A DNA stretch of 64,000 nt, taken from NCBI GenBank assembly GCA_947627325.1, contig CANQVO010000002.1, forward strand, positions 1 through 64,000, written 5' to 3'. The notes under the pieces are model-generated. The model was given only the letters and a program-made list of their open reading frames with translations. It did no database searches and had not been told where the DNA came from. The translations under genes were made by a program, and so were the position numbers. Positions 34,960-43,611 of this stretch are shown here, one piece after another. This DNA is from an uncultured Oscillospiraceae bacterium (GTDB lineage: Bacteria; Bacillota; Clostridia; Oscillospirales; Oscillospiraceae). The number at the start of each line of letters is the position of its first letter. Position 1 is the stretch's first letter.

Positions 34960-36084
34960 TCATACCAGCGCGGGGGTCTTGACCACCGACAGATACCGCT
35001 CCATGACCTGGGGCAGGACGGCGTCCAGCCGATATTCCAGCGCCGCCTCATGGGCCGCCCGGCCCAGGGCCGATCCCAATCCGGGGTCGTCCAGCAGCCG
35101 CCGGACCGCCCGGACACAGCCCGGAACGTCGTCCACGGGGTAGAGAAGGCCGCTCCGGCCCTGTTCCAGCAGGTCCACGTGGCCCTTGCAGGCGCTGGCC
35201 ACCACGGGCAGGGCGGCGTACATGGCCTCCATGATGTTGAAGGGCAGCCCTTCGCTCCGGCTGGGGGAGGCGGCGGCGTCGGCGGCGGCGAACCAGGGGC
35301 CCATGTCCGCCACCTGGCCCAAAAAGCGCGTCCGGCCCGCCACGCCCAATTCCCGGGCCAGGGCCTGACAGCGCGCCAACTCCGCCCCCTGCCCGGCCAG
35401 GGCCAACGTCACCCGCTCCGGCAGCTGGGCCAGGGCCCGGAGGAGCATGGCCTGGTTTTTCCGCCGGGAGAACTCGGCGGGGTAGAGGAGGACAAATTCC
35501 TCCGCCCCCAGGCCCAACTCCCGCCGCAGGGCCGCCCGGTCCTGGGCCAGCCCGGCATCCAGCCGGTGGAAGTCCACCCCCACGCCGGGGATCCACTCCA
35601 CCCGGCCGCCCAGGCGATTGTCCCGGGCGGCGGCGTAGTCGGCCCGGTTCATGGTCAGCACCAAATCGGTGCGCCCCGCGGTCATCCGCTCCGCCTGGAG
35701 CAGGAGCCTGTCCCGGGGCCCGGGATCTTGGAGGTCGAATAAGTACCCGTGGGCCATGTTCACCACCGCCGGCCGGGGCCCGGACCGGGGCAGGGCCAGG
35801 CGGGTGAAGAAGGCGGCCAGGGAGGTGTGGGTGGTGATCAAATCATAGCTCGTCCGCGCCAGCTCCCGGCGAAGGAGGGCGGTGGCCCGGAAATTGGCCG
35901 GGGCGGTGATCTTTTTCTCAAGGGGCAGGGGGAGGACCCGGTCCGCGCCGGGGATGTCCGATGCCGGGCCGCCGCAGGCCACGTCCACCTGCCACCCAAG
36001 CTCCTGAAAGCGGCGCAGATAGGGCAGGTGGAAGTTGCGGATATGGGAGGCGGTGGAGGCGGTGAACAGAACGCGCTGGGTCAT
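34960..36084 (-). CDS. GT4-type glycosyltransferase
   Basis: Adds a sugar during exopolysaccharide repeat-unit assembly. 374 aa from ATG 36084, overlapping the preceding gene by 4 nt. GT-B fold: N-terminal TASTASHIRNFHLPYLRRFQ; C-terminal FLLYPAEFSRRKN-like (FVLLYPAEFSRRKNQAMLL), FLGQVADMGPWFAAADAAAS and the E-x7-E-like motif PSRSEGLPFNIMEAMYAALP. Third gene of the wzy-like / phosphotransferase / GT operon. Donor sugar unknown. Confidence 0.9.
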   Translation of the reverse strand: MTQRVLFTASTASHIRNFHLPYLRRFQELGWQVDVACGGPASDIPGADRVLPLPLEKKITAPANFRATALLRRELARTSYDLITTHTSLAAFFTRLALPRSGPRPAVVNMAHGYLFDLQDPGPRDRLLLQAERMTAGRTDLVLTMNRADYAAARDNRLGGRVEWIPGVGVDFHRLDAGLAQDRAALRRELGLGAEEFVLLYPAEFSRRKNQAMLLRALAQLPERVTLALAGQGAELARCQALARELGVAGRTRFLGQVADMGPWFAAADAAASPSRSEGLPFNIMEAMYAALPVVASACKGHVDLLEQGRSGLLYPVDDVPGCVRAVRRLLDDPGLGSALGRAAHEAALEYRLDAVLPQVMERYLSVVKTPALV

Positions 36085-37502
36085 GGGTTCGTCTCCTTGT
36101 CGTCCTGGCCGGAGGCAAGTTCCTCGGCGTTGAGGAACTTGCCTCGGAAGAGGGTCATCCACAGGATCTGAATGTCGAAGAGCAGGCTCCAGTGCTCGAT
36201 GTAGTAGAGGTCGCACTCGATGCGCCCCTGGATGGAGGTGTCCCCCCGAAAGCCGTTCACCTGGGCCCAGCCGGTGATGCCCGGGCGGACCTGGTGCTTG
36301 ACCATGTAGAGGGGCACGTCCTCCTTGAACTGCTCCACGAAGTGGGGCAGCTCCGGCCTGGGCCCCACCAGGCTCATATCCCCCTTGAGGACGTTCCACA
36401 GCTGGGGCAGCTCGTCCAGGGAGCACTTGCGGATAAAGGAGCCGAACCGGGTGCGCCGGTCGTCCCGGGCGGTGGACCAGGCGGAGTCCTGGGCGTCGTT
36501 GAGGCGCATGGAGCGGAACTTGTACATATCAAACAGCCGCTGGTCCCGGCCCACCCGCTGCTGCTTGAAGATCACCGGCCCGGGGGAGGAGAGCTTCACC
36601 CCCACGGCGCAGAGAAGCAGGACCGGGGAGGTCAGCACCAGCAAGACAGCGGAGGCGACCACGTCCACGCTCCGCTTGCAAAAGGCGTTGAACACCGAGT
36701 CCAGGGGCACCCGCCGGACGTTCATCAGGGGAATGCCGTTCAACTCGTCGAATTGGGGGTGGACGGGCAGGAACTTGGCGTAGGGGGGGACGATGGACAG
36801 GCGCACCCCGGCCTTGTCGCAGGCCTGGATGATCCGGGGGGTCAGGTGGAACTCATAGAGCTCCAGCGTGGAGACCACCTCGTCCGGCAGACCCGCCTCC
36901 AGCACCTGGGGCAGATCCTCCACCGCCCCCAGCCGCTCCAGCGCCGGGGGCATCTGCCCCGGCCCGCCGGCCAGGTAGCCCACCACCTGGTAGCCCAGGG
37001 CGGGGTCGGCGGCCAGCTCCTGGCAGTAGCGCCGGGCCATCTCCCCGGAGCCCACCAGCAGGACCCGCTTTTGGTTGTAGCCCTTCCGGCGAAAGCGCCG
37101 CAGAAGGGTCCGCAAAAGCGCCCGCTTCACGCTGAGCGCCGTGACGCTGAGCAGGAAGAAAATGCCCCAGGTCAGGCGGGAGTAGTGGACGCCGTAGCCC
37201 AAAAACAGCCAGCTGAACAGCAATACAAGCCCCATCAGGCTGGCCAGCCACAGCCGGGGCAGCTCCTGGCGCAGGCGGGAGCGGCGGAAGGAGCCGTAGA
37301 GGCCGAAGGCGGAGAAGAGGACCAGTTGGAGGGCGGTGAGCCACAGGTTGAGCCACAGGTAGGACCGCAGAGGGACGGTGACCACGCCGCCGGGCAACAG
37401 GACAAAGCGCGCCCAAAAGGCCACCGGCAGAGCCAGGAGCAGGATGAGCGCGTCGGTGAAGACGTTGAAGTAGTTGAGAAGCCGCTGATTTTGTCGGATC
37501 AT
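36081..37502 (-). CDS. Exopolysaccharide polyprenyl glycosylphosphotransferase
   Basis: Transfers a sugar-1-phosphate to undecaprenyl phosphate, the first step of the repeat unit. 473 aa of the WbaP/WcaJ class: four N-terminal membrane segments, a nucleotide-binding-like domain (KRVLLVGSGEMARRYCQEL near 145), a fifth hydrophobic segment near 285, and the catalytic domain with KLSSPGPVIFKQQRVGRD, MYKFRSMR, SLDELPQLWNVLKGDMSLVG, PRPELP and RPGITGWAQVNGFRG. 4-nt overlap with the downstream glycosyltransferase. Confidence 0.94.
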   Translation of the reverse strand: MIRQNQRLLNYFNVFTDALILLLALPVAFWARFVLLPGGVVTVPLRSYLWLNLWLTALQLVLFSAFGLYGSFRRSRLRQELPRLWLASLMGLVLLFSWLFLGYGVHYSRLTWGIFFLLSVTALSVKRALLRTLLRRFRRKGYNQKRVLLVGSGEMARRYCQELAADPALGYQVVGYLAGGPGQMPPALERLGAVEDLPQVLEAGLPDEVVSTLELYEFHLTPRIIQACDKAGVRLSIVPPYAKFLPVHPQFDELNGIPLMNVRRVPLDSVFNAFCKRSVDVVASAVLLVLTSPVLLLCAVGVKLSSPGPVIFKQQRVGRDQRLFDMYKFRSMRLNDAQDSAWSTARDDRRTRFGSFIRKCSLDELPQLWNVLKGDMSLVGPRPELPHFVEQFKEDVPLYMVKHQVRPGITGWAQVNGFRGDTSIQGRIECDLYYIEHWSLLFDIQILWMTLFRGKFLNAEELASGQDDKETNP

Positions 37503-37512
37503 ACAAACGCTC

Positions 37513-39915
37513 CTACTGTGTCACGTGCTCCAGGAAGGGCTGTAAGGGCTCGTCCAGGACGATGGCGCCCATGTTCGCGGCGTTCCAGTCCTCCAGCATC
37601 TGCGCCACATGGCGCACCTGGTCGTGGTAGGCGTCGGTGTGGTCCAGGTCGTAGTTCGCCATGATGCTGAAGGCGGCGTTCCAGGTGTTGGGGTTGGCCG
37701 AGACGTAGGAGACAAACTTCTCGATCATGGCAAAGCCCTGCTCCTCCCGGCCCATCTCAAAGTAGTACTCGGCCAGATACCGGGGGATGGTGTTGGAGTC
37801 CTTGACGGACAACTTGGTGGCGAACTTCTCCGCCTGGGCCAGGGTGGCGTCGCTGAGGGAGGTGCCGTCGGCGTGCATGGTGGTCACGCTGTTGACGTAG
37901 GACAGGGCGTAGTCGGCCCACTCAAAGGGGTCGCTCTCCGCGGCGGCCTTCAGGTCCTCCAGGTTCAGGTTCCCGGCGGCCTTTTTGCTCTGGACGTCGT
38001 TGTCCACCCACACGTTGCACAGCAGGGCGATGAAGAAGACCGCCATCAGCGCGGCCATCACCGCCAGCACCGCCGCCCTGCCCTTGTTCCCCAGCCATTT
38101 CAGGCTAATTGCGTCGCCACAGCACAGCCCGACGAGGGCGAAGATGCCAAAGGCCATGGGCAGGTAGGGGTAGGTGGAGAAGACCACCTCGGTGGCGGCG
38201 TGGACGGCCATGAAGACCACCGCCGCCCCCAGGGCGGGGGTCAGGGGGTGGCAGACGACCGCGCCGTCCTCCCCCTTCTTCCGGCGGCTGACCACCACGC
38301 AGACGGCGGACACCGCCAGCAGTCCCACAAAGAGCGCCAGACCGATCACGCCCGTCTCCACCAGGCACTGGATGTAGTGGTTGTGGGCGTACTTGGTCTC
38401 GTAGTCAAAGCTCTGGACACTGCGGATGGCGTTTTCATACGCGCCCATGCCCAGCCCCACCACGGGACTGCGGCGGAACATCTTCATGCCATCGGCGAAG
38501 AAGACCAGCCGCTGGATGGCGTTCTGGTTGGCCCGCAGGCCCTGGAGGCGGTTGGCGATAAAGCCGGGAAGCAGGGGGTAGCGAAGGGGGATCTTGTAGC
38601 TCTCCGCCCCCTGGCACAGGACGCTGTCCAGCCGCGCCTCCCCCTGGGCGGTGAAGTCCAGGTAGACCACCAGACTGTCCTCCGGCACGGCGAAGGCGGC
38701 CTGGTCCAGGGGGCCCTGGTAGAGGACGGTGAAGGTGTGCATCATGGCCTCCCGCTGGTCCTGGCTCTCCACCGTGACCTGGACCTGGGAAGCCTGGCCG
38801 TCGGGCCCGGTCACCAGGGCGTACTCCCCCGGCTGGGGGTAGATGGCCCGGCGGAGGGTCTCCCCCTGGCCCAGGGAGACGCCGGCGGTCCAGTGGTAGG
38901 CCACCAGGGCGAAGACCACCAGAAGGGCCAGGATGACGGCGATCACCGTGACCACCGCCTTGCCCTTGAGCTTGCCCGCCAGCCGCTGGCCCACATAGCG
39001 GTCCAGGGCCCACAGCGCCGCCGAGCCAAGCACGGCGCACAGCAGGGGCACCGGCCGGGGACCCGTCCACACGCCCAGGGAGCTTTGGGAGACGAGGGCG
39101 GCGGCCCCGGCGGTGAGCAGCAGGGTCTCCACCATCAGCACCAGGGCCGCCGAGCGGCGCTGGGGCAGTTCTAAGGCCAGGTAGACCAGGAAGGCCAGGG
39201 CGATGGCGCCGCTGGCCCCCATGCTGAAGGCCAGGAGGAAGGCCAGGGCGTTGACGTAGAGCAGACAGATGTGGACCGTCCGCCGCCACCCGGTGGCCTC
39301 GGACAGCACCAGGCTCAGCGACAGCAGGACCCCCAGGCCAATAAGGCCGGCGAAGAAGTTGGGGTTGTCAAACAGGGAGATCATCCGCACCCCGGCCTCC
39401 ACGCCCGCAAGGTCCGCGTAGTCGCCGGAGAACAGGCCCAGGAAGCCGGTAAAGACGCCGCTGAGAAAGCGGGTGGAGATGAGGTCGATGCTCACCAGCC
39501 CCGCCAGGGCGGAGAAGGTGGCCAGGATCTCGGCGATGGTCCGCCCCGGCGTCTTCCCCCGGCAAAAGCCCAGGAGGATCAGGACCAGGGAGAGGGAGGT
39601 GAAGAGCTTCAAAAACTCCGACAGGGCGAACTTGCCCGCCAGGGCGTAGAGGGTGGAGGCCCCGCCCATGGTGCATAGGAGCGCCAGACACAGCAGGGGG
39701 GCCGACAGCCGGTCCCGGTAGACAAACAAACACACAAAGGCCACGGCCAGGGGGAAGAACAGCCACAGGGCGGTCCCCTTGATGGTGGAGGGCCCGCACA
39801 GGCAGACGGTCAGGAAAAAGACCAGCCCCCCCAGGAAGGGGAGCGCCTGGCGGAGAAACGAGGTGGCCCGGAGGGCGGGGGAGGGCCGAAAGCCCTTTTT
39901 GGTTTGTTTTTTCAT
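37513..39915 (-). CDS. O-antigen ligase/polymerase-like membrane protein
   Basis: Large Wzy/WaaL-type protein probably joining or polymerising exopolysaccharide units. 800 aa from ATG 39915 (GGAG upstream; an in-frame GTG 9 nt earlier is less likely). About twelve membrane segments with an extracellular loop; the ligase signature is near residues 490-520 (RSPVVGLGMGAYENAI and YAHNHYIQCLVETGVIGLAL). The last 180 residues are helical, TPR-like (LAEYYFEMGREEQGFAMIEKF). First gene of the operon, behind a clear promoter. Confidence 0.88.
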   Translation of the reverse strand: MKKQTKKGFRPSPALRATSFLRQALPFLGGLVFFLTVCLCGPSTIKGTALWLFFPLAVAFVCLFVYRDRLSAPLLCLALLCTMGGASTLYALAGKFALSEFLKLFTSLSLVLILLGFCRGKTPGRTIAEILATFSALAGLVSIDLISTRFLSGVFTGFLGLFSGDYADLAGVEAGVRMISLFDNPNFFAGLIGLGVLLSLSLVLSEATGWRRTVHICLLYVNALAFLLAFSMGASGAIALAFLVYLALELPQRRSAALVLMVETLLLTAGAAALVSQSSLGVWTGPRPVPLLCAVLGSAALWALDRYVGQRLAGKLKGKAVVTVIAVILALLVVFALVAYHWTAGVSLGQGETLRRAIYPQPGEYALVTGPDGQASQVQVTVESQDQREAMMHTFTVLYQGPLDQAAFAVPEDSLVVYLDFTAQGEARLDSVLCQGAESYKIPLRYPLLPGFIANRLQGLRANQNAIQRLVFFADGMKMFRRSPVVGLGMGAYENAIRSVQSFDYETKYAHNHYIQCLVETGVIGLALFVGLLAVSAVCVVVSRRKKGEDGAVVCHPLTPALGAAVVFMAVHAATEVVFSTYPYLPMAFGIFALVGLCCGDAISLKWLGNKGRAAVLAVMAALMAVFFIALLCNVWVDNDVQSKKAAGNLNLEDLKAAAESDPFEWADYALSYVNSVTTMHADGTSLSDATLAQAEKFATKLSVKDSNTIPRYLAEYYFEMGREEQGFAMIEKFVSYVSANPNTWNAAFSIMANYDLDHTDAYHDQVRHVAQMLEDWNAANMGAIVLDEPLQPFLEHVTQ

Positions 39916-39954
39916 ATGGCACACTCCATTTTCAGAGGATGGGAACAGGCCCGG

Positions 39955-39980
39955 AAAAGGGCGGGGCAGAAGCCCCGCCC
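39955..39980 (-). terminator. Terminator hairpin in the leader of the wzy-like gene
   Basis: Minus strand GGGCGGGGC/GCCCCGCCC then TTTTCC. It lies downstream of the promoter at 40007-40035, so it may attenuate the exopolysaccharide operon as well as stop read-through from the GT-C gene. Confidence 0.55.
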
Positions 39981-40006
39981 ACTACCATTGCGCGATCGTA
40001 GGGTAC

Positions 40007-40035
40007 AGTATACCGTATCTCCGCCAAAATTTCAA
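40007..40035 (-). promoter_or_regulatory. Promoter of the exopolysaccharide operon
   Basis: Minus strand TTGAAA (40035-40030), 17 nt, TATACT (40012-40007). Confidence 0.8.
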
Positions 40036-40060
40036 GAGAAATGTCGAAAAACCGGCCCGG

Positions 40061-41305
40061 TCACCGCCGCCTTTTTTTCCTTGTCCGGGCAGGCCCTGGA
40101 AGGGGGGAGGGGCGCTCCCTCAGCTGGTAGAGAAGCGACCCGCCCACGCCCGCCAGGCAGAACACCAGCATCCAGGTCCCCCAGGCCATGGGAAAGGCGT
40201 AGCGCAGGACCAGGTAAGCGTGGTAGCCCCCCAAGGAGGCGGTCTGCACCGCCAGAGGGACGGGCAGGCGCGCCGGGCTGGAGACGCACCAGATCACCGA
40301 GAGCACGTCGGCCAGGAAGAAGTACCGCTCGTGCATATGGGGCAAGAACAGCGGCACCCCGATGGCCAGCAGAAGGGCGGCGGTGAGGATCTGCCCGTTG
40401 GTGAGTTTGGCCCGGCGGAAAAAGAGCAGGGCCAGCAGGCCCAGCACCAGCGCGAAGGCGGCCAGGATGCCCGCCTTGGACCAGAAGGCGGCGTTTACCT
40501 CCGCCCCGTCCGGGATGAGGGCGTAGAGGGAGGGGGCGTTGAGGGTGAGGCGGCTGTTATACTCCCCCATCTGGTTGAAATAGACCCCCAAAATGTCCCC
40601 CAGGGGCTTGCCCAACAGCAGGGCGGGCAAGACGGTGGCGAGGTAGGACAAGGGGAACAGGCACAGGTGCTTAAATTTCACCCGCCCGCTGTACCACAGC
40701 ACGCACCACAGGGGGATGAGGAAGATGGTCTGGAGCTTGAAGGAGAAGGCCACGCCCAGCCAGACCACGCTCCGGGCCGGGTGGCGGTCCAGCGCGTCGG
40801 CCAGGGCCAGCAGGGTCAGGGCGGCGTAGACGCTGTCGCACTGGCCCCAGTAGGCCCCGTTGAGCACCACCGTGGGCAGGAGCAGTACGGCGCAGAACGC
40901 CGCCGCCTCGGCCCCCTTTTGCCCCGGATCGGTCAGCCGGACCAGCCGCAGGGCGGTCAAGGCCAGCAGAAGGTCAAAGAAGATGGACAGGAGCTTGATG
41001 AGGTAGAGGTCGGAGACGGGGAGGTAGGAGATGGCGGCCAGGAAGTAGAGATAGGGAACGTTGTAGTCCCCCAGTGGCCGGCGGATGGCCCAAAAGCCGC
41101 CGTTATCCCGGAAAAATTGCACCCACCGGGAGAGGAAGGCGGTGTAGTCCTGGGTCTGGTGGTCCAGGGAGAGGAGGTGGAGGACCACCGCGGCCGCCAG
41201 AGCGGCCAGACAGATCCAGAACCAGCGCCTTGGGACCTGGGCCCTTTTGAGAAACCAGGCCCCCAGCGCCAGCCAGAGGGCGAGCAGGAAGACGACCAGA
41301 CCCAT
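40061..41305 (-). CDS. GT-C-type membrane glycosyltransferase
   Basis: Polytopic transferase using a polyprenyl-linked sugar donor. 414 aa from ATG 41305 (GGGAG, 9 nt). About ten to twelve membrane segments. GT-C features: an early loop Asp motif (LDHQTQDYTAFLSRWV near 50), GAYWGQCDSVYAALTLLALA near 155, FKLQTIFLIP and the HMHERYFFLADVLS motif near 325. The tail ends in a basic cluster (RTRKKRRR). Encoded upstream of the exopolysaccharide operon and likely related to it. Confidence 0.85.
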   Translation of the reverse strand: MGLVVFLLALWLALGAWFLKRAQVPRRWFWICLAALAAAVVLHLLSLDHQTQDYTAFLSRWVQFFRDNGGFWAIRRPLGDYNVPYLYFLAAISYLPVSDLYLIKLLSIFFDLLLALTALRLVRLTDPGQKGAEAAAFCAVLLLPTVVLNGAYWGQCDSVYAALTLLALADALDRHPARSVVWLGVAFSFKLQTIFLIPLWCVLWYSGRVKFKHLCLFPLSYLATVLPALLLGKPLGDILGVYFNQMGEYNSRLTLNAPSLYALIPDGAEVNAAFWSKAGILAAFALVLGLLALLFFRRAKLTNGQILTAALLLAIGVPLFLPHMHERYFFLADVLSVIWCVSSPARLPVPLAVQTASLGGYHAYLVLRYAFPMAWGTWMLVFCLAGVGGSLLYQLRERPSPLPGPARTRKKRRR

Positions 41306-41434
41306 GGGCAAAAACTCCCTCTTTCACAAGAAACTTCCCCCGCAGTATAGCAAATTTTTCCTTCTCTGTCCAGCCGCCCTCATAACTTCCCGATTTGGCG
41401 CCATACTAAGGGCCGATGAAAGAAGGTGTGACCC

Positions 41435-42904
41435 ATGGACAGGGAGCTTACCTCCGTCTATGAGGCCCGGGCGTGCATCCAGCGGGCCAAGGCCGCCGGG
41501 GAGGCGCTGGCCGGGATGGAGCAGGGAGAGCTGGACAAACTGGTGGCCGCCGTGGCCAAGACGGGCCGGGAACACGCCGCGGAGCTGGCCCAAATGGCGG
41601 TGGAGGAGACGGGCTTTGGCGTGGTGGAGGACAAGACGCGCAAGAACCTCTTTGCCGCCCAGCGGGTGTATGAGGCCATCCGGGGGGAAAAGGTGGTCGG
41701 CCTGCTGGGCCGGAACGAGCGGGAAAAGACCTGGGACTTCGGCGTGCCCGTGGGGTTGGTGGCGGCCCTGGTGCCCTCCACCAACCCCACCTCCACCGTG
41801 CTCTACAAGGCCATGATCTGCCTGAAGGCGGGGGACAGCGTGGTCTTCTCCCCCCACCCCGGGGCGGCCCGCTGTACCGCCCGGACCGTGGCCCTGGTCC
41901 GTGAGGCGGTGGAGCGGGCGGGGGGCCCGGCGGACGCCGTCACCGTGCTGGAAAACCCCACCCTGGCCGGGACAAAGGAGCTGATGTCCCACCGGGACAC
42001 CCGGCTGATCCTGGCCACCGGGGGAGACGCCATGGTCCGGGCGGCCTACGCCTCCGGCACCCCCGCCATCGGCGTGGGGGCGGGCAACGGCCCGGTCTAC
42101 CTCCACCCCAGCTGCGACCTGCCCCGGGCGGTCAAGCGGGTGCTGGACTCCAAGACCTTTGACAACGGCACGGTCTGCACCAGCGAGCAGTCCGTGGTGG
42201 TGGAGCGGGCCTTTGCCCATCGGGTACGGGCGGAGTTCGCCCGCCAGGGGGGCTTTTTCCTGGACCGGGCACAGCGGGAGGCCCTGGGCCGCCGCATCCT
42301 CCGGGAGGACGGCGGCATGGACCCCGCTCTGGTGGGCAGGTCCGCGGCCCAGATCTGCCGCCTGGCCGGACTTACCGGCGTGCCCGCCTCCGCCCGGGTG
42401 CTTTTGGCGGAGGAGGACGGGGTGGGCCGGGGCCACCCCTTTTCCTATGAGAAGCTGAGCCCCATCCTGGCCTGGTACGAGGAGGCGGACGAGGCGGAGG
42501 TCCTGGCCCGGTGCGTGGAGCTTCTGCGCCACCAGGGGGCGGGCCACACCTTTGCCATCCACGCCCGGGACGAGGCCGTGGTGGAGCGGTTCGCCCGGGC
42601 GGTCCCCGCCTCCCGGGTGCTGGTGAACACCCCCGCCGCCCTGGGGGGCATCGGGGCCACCACCGACCTGTTCCCGGCCCTGACGCTGGGCTGCGGGGCC
42701 ATCGGCGGGTCGTCCACCTCCAACAACATCGGCCCCCGGGATCTTATCAACCTGAAACGGGTGGCGTGGGGCAGGCGGGAGCTGGAGGACCTGGCGGAGA
42801 GCGCCCCGGGCGGCGGGGTTGGTCTAACGCCCCGGCGGGGCGCATATACATGGCGCAGCCGAAGACAAGGAGCGTTGCGCCATGGAAGCCGAAAAAGACC
42901 TTAA
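41435..42904 (+). CDS. Acylating acetaldehyde/aldehyde dehydrogenase
   Basis: NAD-dependent, CoA-acylating aldehyde dehydrogenase, interconverting acyl-CoA and aldehyde. 489 aa. Corresponds to the aldehyde half of AdhE or to EutE/PduP: VPVGLVAALVPSTNPTSTV, AMICLKAGDSVVFSPHP, ILATGGDAMVRAAY, GVGAGNGPVY and DNGTVCTSEQS with catalytic Cys248, then TLGCGAIGGSSTSNNIGP. There is no alcohol dehydrogenase half and no microcompartment genes. The last 25 residues diverge and overlap the next gene by 23 nt. Natural substrate unknown. Confidence 0.9.
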   Translation: MDRELTSVYEARACIQRAKAAGEALAGMEQGELDKLVAAVAKTGREHAAELAQMAVEETGFGVVEDKTRKNLFAAQRVYEAIRGEKVVGLLGRNEREKTWDFGVPVGLVAALVPSTNPTSTVLYKAMICLKAGDSVVFSPHPGAARCTARTVALVREAVERAGGPADAVTVLENPTLAGTKELMSHRDTRLILATGGDAMVRAAYASGTPAIGVGAGNGPVYLHPSCDLPRAVKRVLDSKTFDNGTVCTSEQSVVVERAFAHRVRAEFARQGGFFLDRAQREALGRRILREDGGMDPALVGRSAAQICRLAGLTGVPASARVLLAEEDGVGRGHPFSYEKLSPILAWYEEADEAEVLARCVELLRHQGAGHTFAIHARDEAVVERFARAVPASRVLVNTPAALGGIGATTDLFPALTLGCGAIGGSSTSNNIGPRDLINLKRVAWGRRELEDLAESAPGGGVGLTPRRGAYTWRSRRQGALRHGSRKRP

Positions 42905-43505
42905 CCAGATCATCCTCCGGGGGACGGTGGGCGGCCCGCCGGCCTTCTCCCACCTGAGCCACCAGGAGCGTTTTTACCTCTTCCCTTTGTCGGTGGAGCG
43001 GCTGTCGGGGAACCGGGACGTGCTGAACATCCAGCTCCCCGGCAAGCTGCTGGACAAGATGGCGCCGGAGGTGGGGGAGGAGGTGGAGGTGCGGGGCAGC
43101 CTTCGCACCTTCAACAACCGAAGCGGCGTGGGGGCCCGACTGGTCATCACCGTCCTGGCCGAGGCGGTCGCGCCCACCGGGGAGCCCCACGCCAACCTGC
43201 TCACCCTCCGGGGCACCATCTGCCGCCTGGGGGAGGTGCGCCGCACCCCCCTGGGCCGGGAGATCTGCGACTTCACCCTGGCGGTGAACCGCCGCTACGG
43301 CCGCTCCGACTACCTGCCCTGCATCGCCTGGGGCTCCCTGGCCCAGCGGTGCGCCGGCCTGGGGGTGGGCAGCCGCCTGACCCTGGAGGGCCGCCTCCAG
43401 AGCCGGGGCTACACCAAGCAGTTCCCCGACCACGCCGAGGAGCGGGTGGCCTACGAGTGCTCGGCCATGGCCCTGGAGCCGGAGCCGGCGTGGGCCCAGC
43501 GGTGA
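42882..43505 (+). CDS. Single-stranded DNA-binding protein with two OB folds
   Basis: 207 aa with two consecutive SSB-type OB domains: LNQIILRGTVGGPPAFSHLS (about 7-100) and LLTLRGTICRLGEVRRTPLG (about 105-195), the second with ICDFTLAVNR, DYLPCIAWG and LTLEGRLQSRGY. There is no acidic C-terminal tip like that of canonical SSB. Probably a special ssDNA-binding protein separate from the replicative SSB. Starts inside the end of the dehydrogenase gene. Confidence 0.82.
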   Translation: MEAEKDLNQIILRGTVGGPPAFSHLSHQERFYLFPLSVERLSGNRDVLNIQLPGKLLDKMAPEVGEEVEVRGSLRTFNNRSGVGARLVITVLAEAVAPTGEPHANLLTLRGTICRLGEVRRTPLGREICDFTLAVNRRYGRSDYLPCIAWGSLAQRCAGLGVGSRLTLEGRLQSRGYTKQFPDHAEERVAYECSAMALEPEPAWAQR

Positions 43506-43549
43506 GTACATGGCGCGTATTTTTGGACAAAAACCCATCATATAGGGGG

Positions 43550-43578
43550 TTGCGGCCCGGGGCGGGAAGGGGTAAAAT
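43550..43578 (+). promoter_or_regulatory. Promoter of malQ
   Basis: TTGCGG, 17 nt, TAAAAT; AAAAGGAAG precedes ATG 43612. Confidence 0.7.
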
Positions 43579-43611
43579 AGAGCAAATCGACCCAAAAGGA
43601 AGTGTTTCGAC

